64,000 nucleotides of DNA from Rhodospirillales bacterium. Lineage in GTDB: Bacteria; Pseudomonadota; Alphaproteobacteria; Micavibrionales; Micavibrionaceae. The position numbers were made by a program, and so were the translations under genes. This document shows, piece after piece, positions 43,314-52,400 of this stretch (the stretch's first letter is position 1; the number at the start of each line of letters is the position of its first letter). The notes beneath the pieces are model-generated. The model was given only the letters and a program-made list of their open reading frames with translations, was not told the origin of the DNA and made no database searches. Location: contig JACKIV010000003.1 of assembly GCA_020638285.1 (NCBI GenBank), positions 1 through 64,000 on the forward strand, written 5' to 3'.

Positions 43314-44888
43314 ATGCCGAAGGTTCTGATTGCCGACAAGATGAATCCTCTTGCCGCAGAGATTTTTCAGAAAAACGGAATCTCGGTCGATACAAAGACC
43401 GATCTGTCTCTCGAAGACTTCCTGAAGATTGCAGGTGATTACGACGGTATTGCCGTTCGTTCCACCACGAAAATCACCAAAGACATTATTGCCGCCGCAA
43501 AATCTCTGAAAGTTGTGGGGCGGGCCGGAATCGGGGTGGATACAGTGGATGTAGAGGCCGCAACCGCGCACGGTGTGGTTGTTATGAATACGCCTTTTGG
43601 AAATTCGATCACGACGGCCGAGCATGCCATTGCCATGATTTTTGCGCTGGCCCGCCAGATTCCGCAGGCCAATGAGTCAACTCATGCGGGCAAGTGGGAA
43701 AAAAGCCGCTTCATGGGGGTTGAGCTTTATGGCAAGACGCTCGGCGTTGTGGGTTGCGGCAATATTGGCGGCATCGTTGCCGATCGGGCGCTGGGCCTTA
43801 GGATGAGCGTTGTGGCGTATGACCCGTTTTTGACACCTGAACGTGCGGTGGAAATGGGCGTCGAAAAAGTCGAACTGGATGATTTGTACAAACGCGCTGA
43901 TTTTATTACGATTCACACGCCCCTGAATGACAAGACTCGCGGCTTGATTGACGCTGCGGCCATTGCAAAAATGAAAAAGGGCGTGCGCATCGTTAATTGT
44001 GCGCGTGGCGGAATTGTTGTCGAGGCGGATCTTAAGGTTGCGCTCGATTCAGGGCATGTTGCCGGGGCGGCGCTGGACGTGTTTGAGGTCGAGCCCGCAA
44101 AGGAAAGTATGTTTTTTGGTCTTGCGAACGTCGTCTGTACGCCGCATCTGGGAGCGTCCACGACCGAGGCGCAGGTGAATGTCGCCATTCAGGTCGCCGA
44201 GCAGATGTCGGATTTCCTTGTGCGCGGGGTGGTCCAGAATGCCGTCAATATGCCAAATGTATCGGCAGAAGATGCGCCGCGCTTAAAGCCTTACATGAAG
44301 CTTGCCGATCAACTTGGTGCTTTTGCAGGACAAATTGCCGAGGATGGAATTGAAAAAATCGAGATCGAATATCTGGGCCATGCGGCGGAACTGAATGTCC
44401 GGCCTCTGACCCAGACGATTCTCTATGCATTGCTGCGTTATAGTCTTGATTCCGTTAATCCTGTCAATGCGCCGCAACTGGCAAGAGCGCGCGGTATTAC
44501 GGTGTCGGAAACAAAAACCGAGGAATGCGCGGATTTTCATACGGCGATCCGGGTAACGGTTTATGGGGCGCAGGCGCGTAGCCTGATGGGTACTTTGTTT
44601 GCCGGGCGCGAGCCGCGAATCGTTGAAATTGAGGGCGTTCCGGTTGAGGCTGCCCTGGTTCCGGACATGCTGTTTATCCGCAACGCCGACAAGCCGGGGA
44701 TGATCGGAGGACTTGGGACCGTTCTGGCGCAGGCCGGGCAGAATATCGCCGATTTCCGTCTGGGGCGTCTGGCGGCGGGTGCAGAGGCTGTGGCTCTGGT
44801 GGCTCTTGATGCGCCGTTGCCTGACGGGGTTTTTGCACAGGTCCAGACTTTGCCACAGGTTCGGACGGCAAAACGGTTGAAGTTTTAG
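43314..44888 (+). CDS. serA: D-3-phosphoglycerate dehydrogenase
   Basis: 524 residues, the long SerA type. First step of serine synthesis. The NAD site VGCGNIGGIVA, the catalytic Arg (NCARGGIV), Glu (DVFEVEPAKES) and His (TPHLGASTTEAQVNVA) are all present. An intervening domain (about 320-450) and a C-terminal ACT domain (FIRNADKPGMIGGLGTVLAQ, 20 residues) allow feedback by serine. The start at 43314 has a GGGGG-rich site upstream; the frame extends 246 bases further upstream, but there is no reason to use it. Confidence 0.97.
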   Translation: MPKVLIADKMNPLAAEIFQKNGISVDTKTDLSLEDFLKIAGDYDGIAVRSTTKITKDIIAAAKSLKVVGRAGIGVDTVDVEAATAHGVVVMNTPFGNSITTAEHAIAMIFALARQIPQANESTHAGKWEKSRFMGVELYGKTLGVVGCGNIGGIVADRALGLRMSVVAYDPFLTPERAVEMGVEKVELDDLYKRADFITIHTPLNDKTRGLIDAAAIAKMKKGVRIVNCARGGIVVEADLKVALDSGHVAGAALDVFEVEPAKESMFFGLANVVCTPHLGASTTEAQVNVAIQVAEQMSDFLVRGVVQNAVNMPNVSAEDAPRLKPYMKLADQLGAFAGQIAEDGIEKIEIEYLGHAAELNVRPLTQTILYALLRYSLDSVNPVNAPQLARARGITVSETKTEECADFHTAIRVTVYGAQARSLMGTLFAGREPRIVEIEGVPVEAALVPDMLFIRNADKPGMIGGLGTVLAQAGQNIADFRLGRLAAGAEAVALVALDAPLPDGVFAQVQTLPQVRTAKRLKF

Positions 44889-44905
44889 AAGAAGAGGTCT
44901 CTCGC

Positions 44906-45199
44906 ATGGATGATTTGATAAGTCCTTTGGGAAAAGAATGGTTTCGAGCCCTGCGTAGTGGTGAAAAGGTTCTGTCTAATGGGGCGTATGTTGTTCCTCA
45001 GCGTGTCAGCCGCACAATCAACTTCGAATCCGGGGAACCTTATTTAATAGAGCATGCTCTGAGCGATGCGCCTCCTCTTCTGGGAGCTTTTCGTGGCGCA
45101 CATTCCTACACGGATGTTCCACACGATCCTGAATATCCACCAGTTACGCGATTGGGAGATAATTTTTTCTCAAGGAGAAAAGCAGAGTCGAACCCCTGA
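44906..45199 (+). CDS. Hypothetical small protein
   Basis: 97 residues, 17 bases after serA with AGAGG upstream of the ATG, so likely co-transcribed. Composition is ordinary, with no signal peptide or membrane segment, and Pro residues near the end. No domain recognised. Confidence 0.5.
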   Translation: MDDLISPLGKEWFRALRSGEKVLSNGAYVVPQRVSRTINFESGEPYLIEHALSDAPPLLGAFRGAHSYTDVPHDPEYPPVTRLGDNFFSRRKAESNP

Positions 45200-45212
45200 T
45201 TCTGGATCGTTC

Positions 45213-48140
45213 CTACCCCACGAACCCGATGGTCTGGATGATTCCGGCGGAGGTGTCTAAAATCATCTCGTACATTCGTGCGATGGGCTGGAATGTTCGA
45301 GCATGTTCAAGGGCATAGCTTTCCTTGCCTTCGCCGGACCATTCCGAGGGCTCGCCATAATCTGCGCGGACTTCCTTGCGGGGCTGGAGCGGAAAAATCT
45401 CGTCCAGCTCGCGCATAACCATTGGAATATCAAGGCGAAAAACGTGCTGGATCAGATCCTCGCGCGGGATGTCGTGCATGCGCGAATAATCGGGTATATC
45501 CATGGCCATGGCGAAAATCCGCTGGATCAGGGCGATTCGGATGGCGTGGAAAATCATAAGGTTACTTTGCGTTTCTTTGTCTTGCGCCTCAATCTCTTCG
45601 TTGTTCGGGCGTGCCTGATTAAGCGCCGGGGCGAGGGCGTTAAAGTCAGCCTGGATAATCCGGAAAATCCGGTGGAGGCCGACAAAAGGGCTGTGCGCTT
45701 CCAGATGCGCGGCCACGGCGGCATTGCGATCCGCCAGACCGATATCTGCGCAGGCGCTCTCACTTTGCCGCGCGAGCCATAATCCGGGGTCCAGCGTCAG
45801 AATATAGGCCTGAAGAATTCCTGGATCGGACAGAATTCGTCCGCGCAAGGGGATGGCGGCAAGGCTTTGAAATCTATCCGAGTTTCTTCTCATTCGGCGG
45901 AACAGGGCCGGGTCTTCGGAAATGGCTGTTCCAAGACCGCAGGCGGCGTTTACCAGAACCCCCATCTGGGCCAGAATCGCATTATGGGGAATGGCGCGGA
46001 AGGCCCGGGCCTCCCAGAGCCGCGTCTGACTTCTCGGCCCTTCGTATTGGCGTTTGGTCGCGCGGCTGCCCGCCGGGCGCATCAGGGCAGGACCAAAAAC
46101 GGATAGAAGTGCGCCATAATCCGGGTCGTCGATCAGAGCCGCCTGAAATTGTTTGACCATAGTCAAAAATTCCGTAATCGCATCCCGTTCGTCATAATAT
46201 GGGTCGGGGTGAACCGGGTCATGCGGAGCAATCCAGCGGGTCATGACCCGGGTCATGCTTGCGAGTGCCATATCGGGATGAAGGAAAGGAATGTATCCGT
46301 CTCCGCCTTGATAGCTGCTCTCCTGAACCATGCGCACCCTGTACTCTGCGGCGAGTCTTCGGAGAGCAGGTGGTGCAATATAATCCATGCGAGCCGTAAA
46401 ACCATCGGGATGGCCACCGCGTCCGACAGACTCGCCATGGGTATCAAAGAACAGCAGATCGACCCCGGGCAGGCCCATTTCTCCCAGACGTCGGACGATG
46501 CGCTCCTTAAGGCGTTCAATTGAGCCACAGGCGGGTACTTGACCGATATAGCGGCCCGCATCGGAATAGCCGGTTTGAATGCACAGGCGGCCCCGGCTCT
46601 GGACATAATCTCGAAATTCCGGGTTTTCAAGCAGTGTCTCGATGATCCTGCTGCCCTCCTCAAGGGCCTGCTCTGTTTCAAACAGGGGGCAGATATCGAT
46701 GTGATCTTCCACCCCAAAACGACGGGCCAGATAGAGAGCGCCCAGAACGGTCAGGGCGCTTTCCGTTTCGGCGATAAGAAACCGAATGGGGGTGTGTGCG
46801 TCGATGTGTTTGACAATCTGCTGGACAATCATGAACAGGCGCCGGGCCGAGGCCTGTTCTTCAAGAATATTTCCGAAATGAATGGCGCAGGGTTTGACTG
46901 TCTTGAGCAGGCGTAAAATCCGCTCCATATAGGTTTGACGGAATCTCGGGTCGGACGGGTGGGTGGTCAGGTCCACGAGTTTACGGATCGCATTATGGAT
47001 TTGAACCGCGTTGACCCGGAAATGAACCTGTGCATGCGCCGAGCCTTCAGTTCTCAGGCTGCTCAGAATCCCTATGATGTGCTTGCGTTGCGCGTTATTT
47101 TTCTCGGCTGCCAGCGCAGACTCAAGGTGGGTCACGACCCGGTCCGGGCGGATCATGCGCCGATCCGCGTTTGAGATCATGGCGCGGGAGGCTTTCTGGA
47201 GTGCCGCGTGATCCGGGTCATGGGCCGGGTCATAGGTGGAAAACAGATCATAGAGTGCCCGGGCCTGCATGTGGGCGTCTTTAAGGAGCGTCTTTGCGGC
47301 AGACAGGTTGCGCCCGGTTGAGGGAATAGCCTCAATGCGCTGGATCAGATCTTCGATGTGACGTATTTGAAGTTCAAGGCGCCGGGCCAAAATCCCGGTC
47401 CAGACGATGTCACTGCGCCCGTCCAGATCAAATCCAACCCATGTTGCAACGCTGCACAGCGCCGGGCGCAGACGGGTCCAGTCGTGGGGGTAAATCTGCG
47501 CCGCGACATCCAGCGTAATCCGGCGCATCCGGAAAAGGGCCGTGCGCAGGTTGTCGATGGCCTCTAAAGACTGATCGGTTTCGGATGCCAGATCCGGCGG
47601 GGTAAAGGGTGTTTCCAGAGTTTTCCACAGGGTTCGGGCGGATTTTTCCACAGATTTTTCCACGGACAGAGCATAAGCATATCCGGCCAGCGCGCGGTTT
47701 TGCTGTGGTGTCATAGAGAAGGTCGGATGAGCCGTGAAGACGAACCCATAATGAATGCGCTCAACAGCGGCTTTGAAGTCGGAAAAAGGGATGGGGGCAT
47801 TCGCGTCGGGCGGGCGGGCAAGGGCGTGAATTTGGGCGCGAAGCGTGGATTCATTACGATCGGGGTCGATGGGGCCGATAGAAGCACAGAGCCTTCTGGC
47901 GCGGGAGCGCAAGCCTGCGCGGGTCAGATGGTCGATGCAGGATTGGAGGGTTTCAAGGCTGAGCGTTCCGGAGCGCAGGGCTGAGTCGATCTCAAGGGCC
48001 AGATCCAGAGGCGGCGGCAGGAAAAAAGTGCACGACTTTGGCTCCGTCCGGGTATTGAGACGCGTCCGGAATGTTTCCAGAATGTCTTCCGGGTTAGTCT
48101 TCTTCCGGGAGGGGTGGGTGAGAGGAGCACGTTGGATCAT
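45213..48140 (-). CDS. Divergent phosphoenolpyruvate carboxylase homologue
   Basis: 975 residues, the length of PEP carboxylase, which makes oxaloacetate. Hallmark regions are in order: FTAHPTF with His138 (canonical TAHPTE), GFDLDGRSD at 236-244 (canonical GxDRDGNP), PLFETEQAL at 485-493, GYSDAGRY at 524-531 (canonical GYSDSNKD) and FDTHGESVGRGG at 565-576 (canonical FHGRGGTVGRGG). The Lys of the GYSD motif has become Arg530 and the key Arg of HGRGG has become His568. The C-terminal QNTG is replaced by TIGFVG. Activity is therefore uncertain. Confidence 0.75.
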   Translation of the reverse strand: MIQRAPLTHPSRKKTNPEDILETFRTRLNTRTEPKSCTFFLPPPLDLALEIDSALRSGTLSLETLQSCIDHLTRAGLRSRARRLCASIGPIDPDRNESTLRAQIHALARPPDANAPIPFSDFKAAVERIHYGFVFTAHPTFSMTPQQNRALAGYAYALSVEKSVEKSARTLWKTLETPFTPPDLASETDQSLEAIDNLRTALFRMRRITLDVAAQIYPHDWTRLRPALCSVATWVGFDLDGRSDIVWTGILARRLELQIRHIEDLIQRIEAIPSTGRNLSAAKTLLKDAHMQARALYDLFSTYDPAHDPDHAALQKASRAMISNADRRMIRPDRVVTHLESALAAEKNNAQRKHIIGILSSLRTEGSAHAQVHFRVNAVQIHNAIRKLVDLTTHPSDPRFRQTYMERILRLLKTVKPCAIHFGNILEEQASARRLFMIVQQIVKHIDAHTPIRFLIAETESALTVLGALYLARRFGVEDHIDICPLFETEQALEEGSRIIETLLENPEFRDYVQSRGRLCIQTGYSDAGRYIGQVPACGSIERLKERIVRRLGEMGLPGVDLLFFDTHGESVGRGGHPDGFTARMDYIAPPALRRLAAEYRVRMVQESSYQGGDGYIPFLHPDMALASMTRVMTRWIAPHDPVHPDPYYDERDAITEFLTMVKQFQAALIDDPDYGALLSVFGPALMRPAGSRATKRQYEGPRSQTRLWEARAFRAIPHNAILAQMGVLVNAACGLGTAISEDPALFRRMRRNSDRFQSLAAIPLRGRILSDPGILQAYILTLDPGLWLARQSESACADIGLADRNAAVAAHLEAHSPFVGLHRIFRIIQADFNALAPALNQARPNNEEIEAQDKETQSNLMIFHAIRIALIQRIFAMAMDIPDYSRMHDIPREDLIQHVFRLDIPMVMRELDEIFPLQPRKEVRADYGEPSEWSGEGKESYALEHARTFQPIARMYEMILDTSAGIIQTIGFVG

Positions 48141-48195
48141 TCTCCAACCCTGCCCTGTTTTTCATGGGATTGCAACGGGGGGCGCAACAAAACAG

Positions 48196-48233
48196 TATAC
48201 AAAAACAAACCTCCCCCTGAATGAGGGGGAGGT
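48196..48233 (-). terminator. Rho-independent terminator of the IcmD-like gene
   Basis: An inverted repeat of ten bases, ACCTCCCCCT at 48209-48218 and its complement at 48224-48233, with a five-base loop. On the minus strand it is followed by a T-rich run (TTTGTTTTTG). It lies 20 bases downstream of the IcmD-like stop and separates it from the PEP carboxylase gene. Confidence 0.9.
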
Positions 48234-48253
48234 GAAAACAGGACTTGTGAATA

Positions 48254-48646
48254 TTAGTTGACGAGAGAACTCGCTGCGTCAACCTTGTAGAGCTTCTGGA
48301 TCGCGGTCTGAGATCCGGACTCGTCGATAGTGTTGAACATGGCTTCGTAGATCATCGGCAGGGCAAACAGAGCTCCACCTGCAGCCAGACGGATTGCGCC
48401 GTCCTTCAGAGGGGTATTGCCCGGATTTTCAACATGGTCCTTGATTTTCAGAATGCCAAGAACCCCGATCAGGATACCGAACACATAAGCAACAGCCGTC
48501 AACATACCCGGGAGGCTGGCGATGGAATTCGTGATACTCGTTGCAACGGTGCTGAAATCGTTTGCCTTGGCATCCTGAACACCCGCGAGCAGAGCGACGG
48601 TCGCGGCGGCCTGAAACTGGAACATTTTGTTACGAATGGCTTTCAT
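48254..48646 (-). CDS. IcmD/DotP-like small membrane protein (orphan)
   Basis: 130 residues. A signal peptide (MKAIRNKMFQF to AKAN, about 1-28) is followed by two membrane segments (about 48-65 and 85-101). Between and after them, ILKIKDHVENPGNTPLKDG and a GALFALP stretch resemble IcmD (DotP), a small membrane protein of type IVB secretion systems; TrbC/VirB2-like pilins are an alternative. An excellent AGGAGG lies eight bases before the ATG, and a strong terminator follows, so it is a single-gene transcript. No other dot/icm gene is in the window. Confidence 0.7.
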   Translation of the reverse strand: MKAIRNKMFQFQAAATVALLAGVQDAKANDFSTVATSITNSIASLPGMLTAVAYVFGILIGVLGILKIKDHVENPGNTPLKDGAIRLAAGGALFALPMIYEAMFNTIDESGSQTAIQKLYKVDAASSLVN

Positions 48647-48828
48647 GTGTGCTTCCTCCTGTTTGCGTTAAACCCTTTGCCTTGTTTCCCCGATCCGCCC
48701 GCCCGACAGGCGTTTTATGGTCGGTGCCTCTAGAAACAATCCTGTCATAGTCCGGGGGGGTGTGTCAAAAATGAGGGAAACGATGTCTTAACGAATATGG
48801 AATTTACAAGATATTCCATAGGGTTATC

Positions 48829-49440
48829 TTATGCCAAAAACAAACGTGTGACAAGAGAATCAAAGGCCCGGCGACGGTGAGAAAGGGCTTTTTTTTCGTC
48901 CGAAGTCATTTCGGCGAATGTTTTTTCATATCCTTCCGGCACAAAAAAAGGATCATAGCCAAATCCGGTTTTTCCGCGAGGGGGCCAGATGATGTGCCCA
49001 TTACAGCGACCTTCAAAGGCTTCTGTATGTCCGTCCGGCCAACTCAGCGCCAGAGCGCAGACAAAGGCGGCGGATCGGTTAGGAGAGCCACCCATTTCCG
49101 TATGAATTCGGGTCATCGCAGCGTCAAAATCCCGATTCGCCCCGGCCCATCGGGCCGAATAAATGCCCGGCGCGCCGTTCAGGGCGGTGACGCACAGGCC
49201 GCTATCGTCCGCCAGAGCGGGAAGGCCGGATCCTTGCGCCGCTGCGCGGGCTTTTAGAATAGCATTTTCGGCAAAGGTCGTTCCGGTCTCCTCGGGCTCC
49301 GGTAGGCCCAGATCTCCGGCGGAGACGAGCGTTCCGACGAATCCCTCCAGCAAGGCGCCTATTTCCAGAAGTTTTCCGGCATTATGAGTCGCAACGACAA
49401 GGCGATCAATTTTTTGGGGAGCATTAAGAAGCTTTTCCAT
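48829..49440 (-). CDS. rdgB: XTP/dITP diphosphatase (RdgB/HAM1)
   Basis: 203 residues from the ATG at 49440. It hydrolyses non-canonical purine triphosphates (ITP, XTP). VVATHNAGKLLEI, TFAENAILKARA, LADDSGLCV, GAPGIYSARWAG and GFGYDPFFVPEG are the family motifs. Its start is five bases after the ftsA stop, so the two are probably co-transcribed. Confidence 0.95.
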   Translation of the reverse strand: MEKLLNAPQKIDRLVVATHNAGKLLEIGALLEGFVGTLVSAGDLGLPEPEETGTTFAENAILKARAAAQGSGLPALADDSGLCVTALNGAPGIYSARWAGANRDFDAAMTRIHTEMGGSPNRSAAFVCALALSWPDGHTEAFEGRCNGHIIWPPRGKTGFGYDPFFVPEGYEKTFAEMTSDEKKALSHRRRAFDSLVTRLFLA

Positions 49441-49445
49441 GACGT

Positions 49446-50750
49446 TCACCAGTTTTCCTTCAGCCACAGATTGACCCGACTCCAGAGCGAATCGGCTTGT
49501 GCGCCAGCCTGATGAATTTCGGCGGGCATTTCGTGGCTGCGCGCCGAATAATACGACAAAAGCCCTGCCGTTGTGGAAAAAGCGGGGCCACTGACGGCAT
49601 CAGGCAGTCCCCGCAGGCGCACGGGGCGACCTACGCGCACCTGTTTATCCAGAACATGCTGGGCCAACTCGCGCAAACCGGGCATCTGGGCCGATCCACC
49701 TGTCAGGACAACGCGACGTCCCATCCATGCGCCCAGACCACTCTCATCGAATTTGGCACGGACATGTTCCAGAATTTCCTCGGCGCGGGGCTGGATGATT
49801 CCAATCAGATGAGACCGGGGGATGTGGTTGGGCTGGCTGCGCATGTCTTCGCCGATGGGGGGCACGTCGATCATCTCGTTTTCGTCGCTTGCTGCCGCGA
49901 TGGCGCTTCCGTACAGGGTCTTAAGTCGCTCTGCATCGGCCACAGATGTGGTCAGTCCGCGCGCGATATCACTTGTGATATGTTGGCCACCCAAGGGCAC
50001 TGCGCCTGTGTGAATCATGGCGCCGCCATAGAATACAGCGAAAGACGACACGCCTCCGCCGATGTCCAGAACAGTGCAACCCAGATTCATTTCATCGTCT
50101 ACAAGGCTGGAAAGCCCTGCCGCATAAGACGAAAGACACAGGGCGGAAATGTCCAGATGTCCCCGCCCGATACAGGTGGCAAGATTGCGCAGCGAATCGG
50201 CGGGAGCGGTGACGATGTGGATGTCGGCCTCCAGAGTCTGGCCGAACATGCCGCGCGGGTCGCGAATGCCCGCGTTTCCGTCAATCGCGTAAAAGGCGGG
50301 AATGGTGTGAACCAACTCACTATTCGGGCCGACGGCTTTTTCCTGTGCGCCGGCAAGCGCGCGGCGAATATCGTTCTCCGTGACCTCGTGGCCGAGAATT
50401 TTTACATCCACGGCAAGATTGTGGCTGCGCGCCTGACTTCCCGATACATTCACAATAACGGCCCGCAGGGGATAGCCACCCAAAGTTTCGGCTGCCATGT
50501 TTTCAGCGGACTGAACGGCTTGACGAACCGCGACGTCTGCACTGTCGAGATCTGCGATACTTCCGCTCCGCACCCCGGCAGAGGCGTTAAACCCTGCGCC
50601 GAGAATTTCGAGGGTGCCGTCTTCACCGATCGATCTTGCGATAAAACAGGATGTTTTGGAGCAGCCAATATCCAGAGCAGCAATCACCGAGCCCTTTGTC
50701 TGGGGCTTTGCGCGTTTCAAAGGGACAATTTTTTTGGTTTTCTCGCTCAT
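49446..50750 (-). CDS. ftsA: Cell division protein FtsA
   Basis: 434 residues from the ATG at 50750, with AGGA seven bases upstream. Actin-like fold: phosphate loop 1 in AALDIGCSKTSCFI, phosphate loop 2 in CTVLDIGGGVSSFAVF, adenosine motif in VVLTGGSAQMPGL. The C-terminal amphipathic helix SLWSRVNLWLKENW, which anchors FtsA to the membrane, is present. FtsA links FtsZ to the membrane and recruits later divisome proteins. ftsQ and ftsZ are not adjacent, so it lies outside a dcw cluster. The 272 bases upstream hold no gene. Confidence 0.93.
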   Translation of the reverse strand: MSEKTKKIVPLKRAKPQTKGSVIAALDIGCSKTSCFIARSIGEDGTLEILGAGFNASAGVRSGSIADLDSADVAVRQAVQSAENMAAETLGGYPLRAVIVNVSGSQARSHNLAVDVKILGHEVTENDIRRALAGAQEKAVGPNSELVHTIPAFYAIDGNAGIRDPRGMFGQTLEADIHIVTAPADSLRNLATCIGRGHLDISALCLSSYAAGLSSLVDDEMNLGCTVLDIGGGVSSFAVFYGGAMIHTGAVPLGGQHITSDIARGLTTSVADAERLKTLYGSAIAAASDENEMIDVPPIGEDMRSQPNHIPRSHLIGIIQPRAEEILEHVRAKFDESGLGAWMGRRVVLTGGSAQMPGLRELAQHVLDKQVRVGRPVRLRGLPDAVSGPAFSTTAGLLSYYSARSHEMPAEIHQAGAQADSLWSRVNLWLKENW

Positions 50751-51022
50751 GCCAATTCCTGATTCCGCATCCATCCTATACCAAACTGCTGTCTCATGCG
50801 CGATTTTCCCGCTCATCCATCCACAGCCAAAGTGGCCTGAGAAAAATCAGGGTATTTTGCCGGAGAGGCAGAGAATCAATCCAGAGCAGAAAAAGAGCTG
50901 TCTCCAAAGCGATTCCAGAATCATCCGGCAGGGAAAACCGAGGGCGTCAGGCGCGATTCGAAACGAAGGCAGAATTTCTCATAAGTCTGCTTCTTGTCAA
51001 CAGATTTCTGGTCAGGGAGATT

Positions 51023-52150
51023 TCAGGGCGCTGGGCCGAATAAAAGGTCCATATCTCCCCCTGTCCGGCGCAGAAAGGGAGGGGCATAATCCGGTCTCTG
51101 GTCCGCAAGATGAAAGCGTGCCTTGCTTTTCTGGATGCCGAATCGGGATTCATAAACCGGAAGCCATGTGTTTTTCCCTGGTGCGGATGCATCGACGGGA
51201 TCCTGACGAACGCCTGTGACACGCTCGAAATAGTCCGGGTTATCGAGTCCATCCAGAGTCCGGGCAATGAACTTATGGATAATCCCGTTGCGTGCGCCGT
51301 ACAGATCCACGCCATTGACCGCGCCCGTTTCCGCCAACATGACCAGAGGGACGGCAGCAAAGGCGTGATAGAGGAGGGCTCGGTTTTTTCTGTCGATCTC
51401 AAGAGGCATGGTGCCGTCTGCCATGATTTCGTCAATGGCGCCGGATGTGCGTTCCATCGCCCAGTCGAACAAGGCTCGGTCGTTCAGGGCTACGCCAACG
51501 GCGGCCACAGACCACGCTGCCCAGATGATGTGGTTATTCCGGCGTGAGGCCGAATCGGCTTTTTTCGTGTAATCGGCGACAACGGCCTGTGCGATAGTTC
51601 TTAGCCATCGTTCAACCCGTTTGCGTCGGCGTGAATCGAGAACAGGTTCGTTCCGGACCTGAAGCCAGACGGAGGCCAGAGAGGCCAGACTCCATTTGCG
51701 GACGAATTCTCCGACCCGGTTGACATCGCCGAGCAATGCGTCTTCACGCGCCCATGCGTCCAGCCAGACCAGAACACAGGCCGCGATATCTGTCCGGGGG
51801 GGATTGCTCCGCACATATCGATTCGCCATTTTTGCCAGAGTGTTCTCATAGCGACTCAAAGGGCGCATGGCCTCTCTGTATTCGGCCTGCAAATCCGGAT
51901 CGACGATGGAGCGCGACTTGTTATTTTTTTCATAAATGCTCGTGAATTGAAGATCTTCGACGGCAGAAGGTGGGCTTTGGCAGCGGAACACGTCTGTATC
52001 TGCTGCGCCTTTTGTCGCTCTGATTCTGGTGACATCAAAGGGGGCGCGCAGGGGAATGGCTTTGCCCTGTGATGGTACGACGGGGTAGCACTGGATCAGA
52101 AAGGACATGAGAATCAGCATCGTAAGGGTTTTTGTCCATCGCAGGCCCAT
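51023..52150 (-). CDS. Alginate-lyase-like exported protein
   Basis: 375 residues from the ATG at 52150, with GAGG upstream. The N-terminus is a signal peptide with a Cys (LIQC) that is only a weak lipobox. The alpha-toroid alginate lyase (PL5/AlgL-like) domain is indicated by RRNNHIIWAAWS (the NNHxxW motif, with catalytic Asn-His) and KNRALLYHAF (the R-x-x-x-x-YH motif). AlgL-type enzymes degrade mannuronate polymers in the periplasm. No alginate or other exopolysaccharide genes are nearby, so the substrate is open. Confidence 0.75.
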   Translation of the reverse strand: MGLRWTKTLTMLILMSFLIQCYPVVPSQGKAIPLRAPFDVTRIRATKGAADTDVFRCQSPPSAVEDLQFTSIYEKNNKSRSIVDPDLQAEYREAMRPLSRYENTLAKMANRYVRSNPPRTDIAACVLVWLDAWAREDALLGDVNRVGEFVRKWSLASLASVWLQVRNEPVLDSRRRKRVERWLRTIAQAVVADYTKKADSASRRNNHIIWAAWSVAAVGVALNDRALFDWAMERTSGAIDEIMADGTMPLEIDRKNRALLYHAFAAVPLVMLAETGAVNGVDLYGARNGIIHKFIARTLDGLDNPDYFERVTGVRQDPVDASAPGKNTWLPVYESRFGIQKSKARFHLADQRPDYAPPFLRRTGGDMDLLFGPAP

Positions 52151-52400
52151 GCCTATGCCTCGCCCAGATCGTGCAGGGCTTTGGATGGCGGGTGTTTTCC
52201 CCTTTTCTGTCTTTCCGGATGCTGTGAACATGGGGAGGACTATATCCTGTTGCCATAAGATTTGCAATGATTTTTCCTAATGCATTCAAGGGCATTCAGA
52301 GATCGAATCCTCAGTTAAAGATTCAATGTTTCGGGCCTAGTCAACTCAGGCCATTTGGAGTATAAGGGGAAGTCTTCCACTTGAAAGCTCGGAAAGGACC

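Noticed and set aside
48739..48768. TTGACA on the minus strand upstream of the IcmD-like gene
   Set aside because: The -35 is perfect but no acceptable -10 lies 16-19 bases downstream.
49497..50762. 421-codon frame on the plus strand
   Set aside because: Antisense to ftsA over its whole length and without recognisable domains.
50751..51022. 272-base gap between ftsA and the alginate-lyase-like gene
   Set aside because: Small frames on the plus strand here have no ribosome site or homology, and no RNA gene or terminator hairpin was recognised.
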